Shown: positions 1 to 5,940 of the stretch, piece after piece
How positions within the stretch are numbered: position 1 is the stretch's first letter
Layout of the letters: each line of letters starts with the position of its first letter
Assembly (NCBI GenBank): GCA_016780695.1
Contig: JADHLK010000036.1
Location: 1 to 11,511, forward strand
DNA: 11,511 bases
From: Alphaproteobacteria bacterium
GTDB taxonomy: Bacteria > Pseudomonadota > Alphaproteobacteria > Puniceispirillales > Puniceispirillaceae
Direction of reading: 5' to 3'
Made by a program: the position numbers and the translations under genes
Notes under the pieces: generated by a model
Seen by the model: the letters and a program-made list of their open reading frames with translations, nothing else
What the model was told of the DNA's origin: nothing
Databases searched by the model: none

Positions 1-77
1 ATAATCAGACAGGATGCGGGCCAGCATTGGACAGGGAACAGCCCGATGCGTTAAAGCTTAACGACCCTGTATTATAG
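1..77. other. Window-edge fragment with no identifiable gene
   Basis: Three short readings are possible. On the + strand, an open frame from base 1 ends at TAA 52-54 (17 codons), and another ends at TAG 75-77. On the - strand, an ATG at 27-25 could start a gene leaving the window (MLARILSDY). None is long enough to identify. In many alphaproteobacteria a 16S rRNA methyltransferase (rsmB) lies upstream of the heparinase-like gene, so the + frame ending at 54 could be its tail, but that is inference from gene order alone. Confidence 0.2.
70..75 (+). promoter_or_regulatory. Candidate -10 box before the heparinase-like gene
   Basis: TATTAT matches TATAAT at five of six positions and is preceded by TG, in a locally AT-rich spot of a GC-rich window. 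The hexamer 17 bp upstream (TGCGTT) is a poor -35. Transcription would start near 82 and leave a leader of only about 14 nt before the ATG at 96. It is a weak candidate. Confidence 0.25.
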
Positions 78-95
78 AAAACGCTCGAAATTCAG

Positions 96-1691
96 ATGCT
101 GAGATCAGCCACCCCTGCAAAAAACGCCGCTTCGGACGGCTGGTATGTGCCACGCCTGGAGCGGTTCTGGCGGCAATCGCGGTTTTTTGATTGGCAGATG
201 CCCCGCCAGCTGCCAGCTGAAGGGTTGCTGATCCTGCAAGATCCTTGGCGCGGGGATGCCCGCCGCGGCAATTTAATCCTGCAAGGCCACCTCCCCGGAG
301 AGCGGCTGACCCCGGCCTATCATACTTTTGGCTGGCTGCGTGATCTGCGTGATTTTGGCGGTCAGGCGGCGCGCGGGTTGGCCCGTGAGGAGATCAGCAA
401 ATGGATTCATAATAACCAGAGCTGGCAGATGGATATTTGGCGGCCAGATTATATTGGCCAGCGTCTGAGCCATCTGATTTTTGCCTGGGGCTGGTTTGCC
501 GATTCAGCAGCTGAGGATTTACAGTCGGATATTGCCCGGTTGATTCTGCATCAGGCCCATTGTCTGATGATGGATTGGCCAAGGCTGAATTCCCTGCAGC
601 AGCAGATAGTCGCGTTGAAAGGGCTGATTATCGCGCGCACCGCCCTGCGCACCGAAAAGCGGGAGATAGAGGGGCTGCTGGAAGTGCTGCTGCCGAAATT
701 GCGGCAGCTGTTGAACCCGGATGGCGGCCATATTTCGCGCTGTCCAGAAGATCATCTCAAATTGCTGCGGGATATTTTTGAATGCCGCATTGTCGCTGCC
801 CAGATCGGCATAGAGCGCAACCCGCTGCTGGAAGACCTTATCCAGCAAATGGCCCTGATCGCGCGGATGTGGCGGCATGGCAATGGCAGCTTTGCCCATT
901 TTCAAGGGGCGGGCTGGACGGCTGCTTCGGAAATTGAGGATGTTCTGCTGCGCTGTGGCCAGCGGGGACGGATCACCCAATTTGCCCCGCAGACAGGCTA
1001 TATCCGGCTGGCTTCCGGCCGTAATACGCTGATCATGGATGTCGGCAGCCCGGCCGCCCCGCCACCCAAGGGAGCCGCCTCCAGCCTGGCTTTTGAATTT
1101 TCAGTAGCCAATCAGCTGTTTATTGTGAATGCCGGGCAATGCAGCAATGATGACCGGCTAAACAAGGTGCTCTGCCAGACTTCGGCGCACAGCACGCTGA
1201 CCATTGATGCGATGAATTCGAGCAGCAGCGATGGCAGCCGCATTGCCCGTATCCTGTCTGCCGAGGCGGGCCCGACAGAGGGCGGCCTGCTGGCTGAGGC
1301 GGGCCATAATGGCTATGAGGCCAGCCACGGGCTGATTCACCAGCGTCAGCTCTGGCTGGCCAATGGCGGCGGCAATCTGCGCGGGCGTGATGAGCTGGTC
1401 TATACTGGCGGGCCGGGCGAATTGCCAGCTGAGGCGATTATTCGTTTTCACCTGCATCCAAAGGTCAGTGCTGCGCCGCTGTCAGGCGGGCGTGTTTTGC
1501 TGAAAATAACCGGCCAGCAGGCAGGCTGGGTTTTTTCCGTGCGCCGGGCCGATACAAGGCTGGAGGCATCCGTCTATACTGAGGATGGGCGGCGCATCAG
1601 CTGCCAGCAAATTGTGCTGCGGGCCAGCTTGGCAGATATTCGCCATAGCGGAGCAGCCAGCATCAGCTGGGCGTTTCGGCGCGGCAGCTGA
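96..1691 (+). CDS. Heparinase II/III-like family protein
   Basis: The 531-aa product resembles the heparinase II/III-like proteins encoded near purH in alphaproteobacteria. The N-terminal half is helical and rich in Trp and Leu, with the segment IWRPDYIGQRLSHL near residues 112-125, as expected for the alpha-toroid domain of polysaccharide lyases. The C-terminal half (about 300-525) is beta-rich. It begins at GYIRLASGRNTLIMDVG and contains TSAHSTLTID around His365, the motif typical of the C-terminal beta-sandwich. An in-frame TAG at 75-77 limits the start, and ATG 96 is the first ATG after it, though no clear Shine-Dalgarno sequence precedes it. There is no obvious signal peptide, which is odd for an enzyme expected to cut extracellular glycans. 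The substrate is unknown. The family call is firm; lyase activity is not shown by sequence. Confidence 0.85.
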   Translation: MLRSATPAKNAASDGWYVPRLERFWRQSRFFDWQMPRQLPAEGLLILQDPWRGDARRGNLILQGHLPGERLTPAYHTFGWLRDLRDFGGQAARGLAREEISKWIHNNQSWQMDIWRPDYIGQRLSHLIFAWGWFADSAAEDLQSDIARLILHQAHCLMMDWPRLNSLQQQIVALKGLIIARTALRTEKREIEGLLEVLLPKLRQLLNPDGGHISRCPEDHLKLLRDIFECRIVAAQIGIERNPLLEDLIQQMALIARMWRHGNGSFAHFQGAGWTAASEIEDVLLRCGQRGRITQFAPQTGYIRLASGRNTLIMDVGSPAAPPPKGAASSLAFEFSVANQLFIVNAGQCSNDDRLNKVLCQTSAHSTLTIDAMNSSSSDGSRIARILSAEAGPTEGGLLAEAGHNGYEASHGLIHQRQLWLANGGGNLRGRDELVYTGGPGELPAEAIIRFHLHPKVSAAPLSGGRVLLKITGQQAGWVFSVRRADTRLEASVYTEDGRRISCQQIVLRASLADIRHSGAASISWAFRRGS

Positions 1692-1698
1692 CACCGCT

Positions 1699-1738
1699 GC
1701 CTTGTCTGTCGGCGATTGTGTTTGCCTGACAGATAGGC
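1699..1738 (+). promoter_or_regulatory. Imperfect hairpin between the heparinase-like gene and purH
   Basis: GCCTTGTCTGTCGGC (1699-1713) can fold onto GCCTGACAGATAGGC (1724-1738) around a 10-nt loop. The stem has 4, 6 and 3 paired bases, with a small internal loop and a bulged T at 1727. No U tract follows, so it is not a classical intrinsic terminator. It could be a weak terminator, a processing site or a purH leader structure. Confidence 0.4.
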
Positions 1739-1787
1739 CATAAGGGCCGCAGCAGACTTGTGTTCAATTAACGACAGGCTTGGACAG

Positions 1788-3440
1788 ATGGGCAAGGGCT
1801 TTATTCCGGTGCAGCGGGCACTGATCTCGGTTTCAGACAAGAGCGGGCTGGCGGAGCTGGCGGCCGGGCTGGTAGCAGCCGGGGTCCATCTCATTTCCAC
1901 TGGCGGAACCGCACTTGCCCTGCGCGCGGCCGGCCATAAGGTGCAGGATGTGGCTGAGCTGACCGGCTATCCAGAGATGATGGACGGGCGCGTAAAGACG
2001 CTGCACCCGGCAGTGCATGGCGGCTTGCTGGCGCGCCGTGACCGCGCAGAACATCTAGAGGCGCTGGACCAGCAGACTATCGCGCTGATAGATTTGCTGA
2101 TCGTCAATCTCTACCCGTTTGAGCAGACCGTGGCCCGTCAAGCCGCAGCAGAGGAAACCATCGAAAATATAGATATTGGCGGGCCTGCCATGATCCGGGC
2201 GGCAGCCAAGAATCATGATTTTACCGCTGTGGTGACAGACCCACAGGATTACGCCGAATTGCTGGCCCAGCTGGCCAAAACAGGCGGCACAGATCACGCT
2301 TTGCGGGCCGATCTGGCAGGGCGTGCCTTTGCCCGCACCGCCGGTTATGACAGCGCGATTGCCAGCTGGATGGCCAGCCGAATGACCAGCCAAACTGGCG
2401 GCCAGACCGAGCCAGATGCCCTGCCTGACAGGCTGACCCTCTCCGCCCGGCAGGCGGCACCGCTGCGCTATGGGGAGAATCCGCATCAGCAGGCAGCCAG
2501 CTATATCACCGATGCGGCCAGCCCCTCGGTGCTGAATGCACGCCAGATACAGGGCAAGCCGCTTTCTTATAATAATCTCCATGACGGCGATGCTGCGCTG
2601 GCGCTGGCAGCAGAATTTTCTGGCCCCAAATCTTCTGGCCCCGAATCTTCTGGCCCAGAATATGCCAGACCGGCTGTGGTAATTGTCAAACACGCCAACC
2701 CGTGCGGGGTGGCAGCCCTGGACAGCCTCGAAGCCAGCTGGCAGGCGGCCCTCGCCTGTGACCCGGTCAGCGCCTTTGGCGGCATTGTTGCAGTCAATCA
2801 GCAGCTGGACGCGGCCACCGCTGCCGCCATTGCCGAGATTTTTACCGAGGTGATTATCGCCCCGGATGCCAGTGAGGAGGCCTGCGCCATTCTGGCCAAA
2901 AAACCCAATCTGCGCCTGTTGCTGACCGGCGGCATGCCGGATGCAAGCCGGCCCGGTCTGAAGCTGAAATCAGTGGCAGGTGGGCTATTAGCCCAGAGCG
3001 TTGATAACGGCCAGATCAGTGCTGATGATTTGCAGTTTGTCACGGAAAAAAAGCCGGATGCGAACCAGCTGGCCGACCTGCTCTTTGCCTGGAAAGTCGC
3101 CAAACATGTAAAGTCAAATGCGATTGTCTATGCCCGTGATGGCGCGACCGCAGCGATCGGGGCTGGCCAGATGAGCCGCCTTGATTCCAGCCGTATCGCC
3201 GCCCGCAAGGCTGAGGATATGGCCGCCCATCATGGCTGGGATGCCCCGCGCACAGTTGGCTCGGCGGTCGCATCAGATGCGTTTTTCCCGTTCCCCGATG
3301 GTCTTCTGGCAGCAGCTGAGGCCGGGGCCAGTTCAGTCATCCAGCCGGGGGGATCAAAAAATGATGCCGCTGTGATAGAGGCTGCAGATGCGGCCGGGCT
3401 GGCGATGGTCTTTACCGGGATGCGCCATTTCAATCACTGA
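1788..3440 (+). CDS. purH: Bifunctional AICAR transformylase / IMP cyclohydrolase
   Basis: This enzyme performs the last two steps of IMP synthesis in the cytosol: formyl transfer from 10-formyl-tetrahydrofolate to AICAR, then ring closure. The N-terminal MGS-like cyclohydrolase domain shows STGGT (37-41) and TGYPEMMDGRVKTLHPAVHG (59-78). The transformylase domain shows LRYGENPHQ (226-234), KPLSYNNLHDGDAA, the active-site motif KHANPCG (301-307) and DPVSAFGGIV. At 550 aa it is slightly longer than usual because of a repeated SGP insert at residues 278-292. I chose ATG 1788 over the in-frame TTG at 1758: AGG at 1775-1777 lies 10 nt before it, and the protein then begins MGKGFIPVQRALISVSDKSG, like family members. 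The 3' end overlaps the convergent mutY by 11 bases. The identification is certain; only the start is open. Confidence 0.97.
   Translation: MGKGFIPVQRALISVSDKSGLAELAAGLVAAGVHLISTGGTALALRAAGHKVQDVAELTGYPEMMDGRVKTLHPAVHGGLLARRDRAEHLEALDQQTIALIDLLIVNLYPFEQTVARQAAAEETIENIDIGGPAMIRAAAKNHDFTAVVTDPQDYAELLAQLAKTGGTDHALRADLAGRAFARTAGYDSAIASWMASRMTSQTGGQTEPDALPDRLTLSARQAAPLRYGENPHQQAASYITDAASPSVLNARQIQGKPLSYNNLHDGDAALALAAEFSGPKSSGPESSGPEYARPAVVIVKHANPCGVAALDSLEASWQAALACDPVSAFGGIVAVNQQLDAATAAAIAEIFTEVIIAPDASEEACAILAKKPNLRLLLTGGMPDASRPGLKLKSVAGGLLAQSVDNGQISADDLQFVTEKKPDANQLADLLFAWKVAKHVKSNAIVYARDGATAAIGAGQMSRLDSSRIAARKAEDMAAHHGWDAPRTVGSAVASDAFFPFPDGLLAAAEAGASSVIQPGGSKNDAAVIEAADAAGLAMVFTGMRHFNH
2619..2663 (+). 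repeat. Three tandem 15-bp repeats inside purH
   Basis: The units are TCTGGCCCCAAATCT (2619-2633), TCTGGCCCCGAATCT (2634-2648) and TCTGGCCCAGAATAT (2649-2663). They encode SGPKS, SGPES and SGPEY in frame, residues 278-292 of PurH, eight residues before the KHANPCG motif. The near-identity at DNA level and the multiple-of-three unit suggest recent slipped-strand expansion tolerated in a surface loop. Confidence 0.9.
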
Positions 3441-4515
3441 TCTGTCCTGTCTGGGACGCCTGCCAGATTTTTTTCATCAGGCTGGGCAAGCCGGTCTCCT
3501 CCGGCACCGCCCAGAACCAGCCCGCTGGTAAGTCTGCCCCCCCTGCCTCAGCCAGACAGAGGGTCATGCTGGCGTGGAAATGGGTGAAGGTGTGGCGCAC
3601 CTTGGCCGGCAGGATGCGCGCCTCCAGCCCCTCCAAAATCCGGTCGAGAGGCTCTGGCGGGCTGCGGTCCCAGCCATCAGACGGAAAGCCGGGCAGACCA
3701 CCCAAAAGCCCCTTTCCAGCGCGCCGGATAAGCGCCGCCCGCCCCTGCCCGTCCAGCAGCACCAGCGCCCGGCCCTGACGCGTGGGTTTTGCCTTTTTGG
3801 CTGGCTTGACCGGCAAAATGGAGGGATCTGCCAGCTGGCGTGCGCTGCAGTCTCTGGCCAGCGGACAGACCGCACAATCCGGGCGTGCCGGGGTGCAAAT
3901 AAGCGCCCCCAAATCCATCAATGCCTGGGGAAAATCAGAGCGGCGCTGGTCCGGCAGAAGCCGGCTATAGGGGGTCACAAGCTGTTTTTTCAGCGCCGGC
4001 AGCGGCGTGTCCAGATGATAGAAACGGGCCAGCACCCGCTCAATATTGCCATCAATCACCGGGGCGGGCTGGTCAAAGGCTATGGCGGCTATCGCACCGG
4101 CGGTATAAGGGCCAATACCGGGCAGCGCGCAGAGCTGCTCAGGCTGCTCTGGAAACCGGCCCTCATGCCTCGCAACGATTAGTCTGGCTGCTTTGTGCAT
4201 ATTGCGGGCACGGGCATAATAGCCAAGCCCGGCCCAGGCTTCCAGCACCTCAGCCTGATCCGCATCTGCCAGGGCCTCTATGGTTGGCCAGCGTCTCACA
4301 AAAGCCTGAAAATAGGGAATCACCGCTGTAACGGAGGTTTGTTGCAGCATCAATTCAGACAGAAACACCAGATAGGGCGGGGCCAGTTCCGGCCAGTGCC
4401 GCCGCCAGGGCAGCTGGCGCCCGGCCCGGTCATACCAATCCAGCAGGTGGCTGGCGGCCGCGGCCAGCTGAGCAGCTGTTTTCTCCGGCCTTGCAGACCT
4501 GCCCTTGCCCGCCAT
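3430..4515 (-). CDS. mutY: Adenine DNA glycosylase MutY
   Basis: MutY removes adenine mispaired with 8-oxoguanine or guanine and so prevents G:C to T:A mutations. The 361-aa product has the N-terminal LPWR motif (35-38), SELMLQQT with the predicted catalytic Glu54, a helix-hairpin-helix LPGIGPYTAG (131-140) and VIDGNIERV with the predicted catalytic Asp155. The iron-sulfur ligands are Cys207, 214, 217 and 223 (C-X6-C-X2-C-X5-C). The C-terminal NUDIX-like domain ends with the MutY-typical HTFTHFHASMTL (308-319), which reads the 8-oxoG base. The frame stays open upstream to 4629, but ATG 4515 has AGGGA a few bases before it and gives the normal family N-terminus. The gene converges on purH, sharing 11 bases with it, and diverges from the DUF721 gene. 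The identification is certain. Confidence 0.96.
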   Translation of the reverse strand: MAGKGRSARPEKTAAQLAAAASHLLDWYDRAGRQLPWRRHWPELAPPYLVFLSELMLQQTSVTAVIPYFQAFVRRWPTIEALADADQAEVLEAWAGLGYYARARNMHKAARLIVARHEGRFPEQPEQLCALPGIGPYTAGAIAAIAFDQPAPVIDGNIERVLARFYHLDTPLPALKKQLVTPYSRLLPDQRRSDFPQALMDLGALICTPARPDCAVCPLARDCSARQLADPSILPVKPAKKAKPTRQGRALVLLDGQGRAALIRRAGKGLLGGLPGFPSDGWDRSPPEPLDRILEGLEARILPAKVRHTFTHFHASMTLCLAEAGGADLPAGWFWAVPEETGLPSLMKKIWQASQTGQISD

Positions 4516-4587
4516 CTTTTCCCTGCTCTGCTCCCTGACTGTGCCGACCGGACAATAAAGCAACCAGAAGCTCGCAGCCCGGCTTAT

Positions 4588-4616
4588 CCTTATTTGCCGT
4601 ATTTTTATTTTGTCAG
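4588..4616 (-). promoter_or_regulatory. Candidate promoter for mutY
   Basis: Read on the - strand, CTGACA (4616-4611, five of six to TTGACA) is followed after 17 bp by ATAAGG (4593-4588), a poor -10. The spacer is AT-rich in a GC-rich genome. It lies in the 129-bp gap between the divergent mutY and DUF721 starts, so the same region must also serve the rightward gene, for which I saw no convincing box. Confidence 0.3.
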
Positions 4617-4644
4617 CAGGCTGGCCCATCGGATAAAAAGAGAC

Positions 4645-5145
4645 ATGACACGCAAGCCCAAATCACGCGCCAGACTAACCCATCTTTCCGTATTGACCAA
4701 CTCTGTTATGGCCCCGGCCCTGCGTCATCGGGGCGGGGTGATGGTGCAGCTGCTGCAACTCTGGCCGGAAATCAGCACCGATATGGCAGGCTGGTCACTG
4801 CCGGTTAATGTGCGCTTTCCAGCCGGCCGCCGGGAAGGCGGGGTGCTGACCTTGTCTGTTGCGGCTGCCAGAGGGCCAGAAGCTCAGGCGCGGGCAGATG
4901 CTTTGATGCGGCGGGCAAATGCCGCGCTGGGCTATGGAGCGATTGCCCGAATCAGTATCCGCCAGGATTACAGCCTGACCGAAAAAAAATTGCAACAGCC
5001 CACTGCCGAGCCAGCTGAGGACACAGGCGGGAGCGATTCCGCCCTGTTGCTGCGGCTGGAAAGGGCAACCCGCACGATCCACTCGCCAGAGCTGCGCGCT
5101 GCCCTTATCCGGCTGGGCCGCGTGCTGGAGCAGCAAAAAAAGTGA
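4645..5145 (+). CDS. DUF721 / DciA-like protein
   Basis: The 166-aa product matches the alphaproteobacterial DUF721 family. It has an N-terminal helical stretch, then LLQLWPEISTDMAGWSLPV (36-54) and a core strand-helix region around GGVLTLSVAAARGPEAQARA (65-84) and RISIRQDY. The tail is charged and apparently flexible (about 112-135), followed by a final helix. DUF721 includes DciA, the loader or partner of the replicative helicase DnaB in bacteria that lack DnaC; whether this alphaproteobacterial form does that is inference. ATG 4645 was chosen because family similarity begins there; the frame remains open upstream only as an antisense extension over mutY. The Shine-Dalgarno sequence is weak (AAAAGAG). 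It lies between mutY and the dsbA-like/smc pair, a neighbourhood I associate with alphaproteobacteria. Confidence 0.82.
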   Translation: MTRKPKSRARLTHLSVLTNSVMAPALRHRGGVMVQLLQLWPEISTDMAGWSLPVNVRFPAGRREGGVLTLSVAAARGPEAQARADALMRRANAALGYGAIARISIRQDYSLTEKKLQQPTAEPAEDTGGSDSALLLRLERATRTIHSPELRAALIRLGRVLEQQKK

Positions 5146-5171
5146 AAAACCCCTCCCCGGAAAGCTTATCC

Positions 5172-5193
5172 TGATATTTTACCTTGATATTTT
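5172..5193 (+). repeat. Direct repeat TGATATTTT x2 before the dsbA-like gene
   Basis: TGATATTTT occurs at 5172-5180 and 5185-5193, a 13-bp period, in the 141-bp gap after the DUF721 gene. The second copy overlaps the candidate -35 box at 5184-5189, so a regulator bound here could affect transcription. No known operator is recognised. Confidence 0.6.
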
Positions 5194-5212
5194 GCTGTTC
5201 TCCGGCTCAAAT
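5184..5212 (+). promoter_or_regulatory. Candidate promoter for the dsbA-like gene and smc
   Basis: TTGATA (5184-5189, five of six to TTGACA) is followed after exactly 17 bp by TCAAAT (5207-5212, four of six to TATAAT). Transcription would start near 5219, giving a leader of about 70 nt. Because smc follows the dsbA-like gene by only 24 bp, it would probably be on the same transcript. Confidence 0.42.
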
Positions 5213-5286
5213 ACGCGTGACAGCCCGCCCCATGACAAGGCCTCTGTTTCAAACCACCATTCAGGCAAAAAAAGATACAGGTTACG

Positions 5287-5916
5287 ATGACGAATTTTCC
5301 AACTCTGCCCCGCCGCCAGTTTATCGCTGCCTCAGCTGCCTTGAGTCTATCTACTGCCCTGCCAGCCAGTGCGGCCCTGATCAGCGACCTTGATCACATC
5401 ACCAAGGCACGGGTGCTGGGTTCGGTGGATGCGCCGGTGCGGCTGACTGAGTTTTATTCAATGACTTGCGGCCATTGCGCGGCCTTTCACACCGGCACTT
5501 TTCCGCTGCTGAAAGAGCGGCTTATTGATACCGGCAAGGTGGCATTGGAAATGGCCCCTTTCCCGCTGGACGGGCTGGCCTTGCGAGCGCACGCCCTCGC
5601 CCGGGCCTTGCCGGCAAATCGCTATTTCGCCATGGTTAAAACCCTGCTGGAACAGCAATCGGAATGGGTGCGCGCGCCAGACCCGCTGCAAGCGCTGATC
5701 AAATATGGCCGCCTGGCCGGGGTCAGCGAGGCGGACTTTAATCAGCTGATGCGCAACCGGCCGCTGCTGGAAGCGTTGGTGGGCATGGCCCAGAGCGCGC
5801 AGGAGAAATGGCAAATCAATTCCACGCCCAGCTTTGTCATCAATGACAAAAAAGTGCTGAGCGGCAATATGCGCTATGAAAAGCTGCTCTCTGAGCTTGG
5901 GGCCTTTGGTATCTGA
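5287..5916 (+). CDS. DsbA-family thiol:disulfide oxidoreductase, Tat-type signal
   Basis: The 209-aa thioredoxin-fold protein belongs to the DsbA-like (thioredoxin_4) group. Its N-terminus has a twin arginine (Arg9-Arg10, LPRRQFIAA), then a short hydrophobic stretch and ASA near residue 29, suggesting Tat export to the periplasm and cleavage. The redox motif is CGHC (61-64) in FYSMTCGHCAAFH. The cis-proline loop is STPSFVIN, with Thr180-Pro181. These are the only two cysteines. An inserted helical domain covers about residues 80-165. It is expected to oxidise or isomerise disulfides in exported proteins; which of the two cannot be told from sequence. CAGG at 5277-5280 precedes ATG 5287. It is probably co-transcribed with smc, though the two jobs are unrelated. 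Confidence 0.9.
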   Translation: MTNFPTLPRRQFIAASAALSLSTALPASAALISDLDHITKARVLGSVDAPVRLTEFYSMTCGHCAAFHTGTFPLLKERLIDTGKVALEMAPFPLDGLALRAHALARALPANRYFAMVKTLLEQQSEWVRAPDPLQALIKYGRLAGVSEADFNQLMRNRPLLEALVGMAQSAQEKWQINSTPSFVINDKKVLSGNMRYEKLLSELGAFGI

Positions 5917-5940
5917 GTGGCAGGCCGGATTTTCGCATAG

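Noticed and set aside
51..61. TTAA-AGC-TTAA as a CtrA site
   Set aside because: CtrA sites have TTAA boxes separated by seven bases; here the gap is three.
1758..1787. TTG start for purH at 1758
   Set aside because: It adds ten non-homologous residues, while ATG 1788 has AGG at a usable distance and matches the family start.
1691..1787. ZTP-type riboswitch before purH
   Set aside because: The conserved blocks of that riboswitch are not visible; only an imperfect hairpin is present.
4516..4629. N-terminal extension of mutY to 4629
   Set aside because: It adds 38 residues unlike MutY and covers the divergent promoter region; ATG 4515 has a Shine-Dalgarno sequence.
4195..4644. N-terminal extension of the DUF721 frame back to 4195
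   Set aside because: Most of it is antisense to mutY and it adds about 150 residues unlike the family; ATG 4645 gives the normal length.
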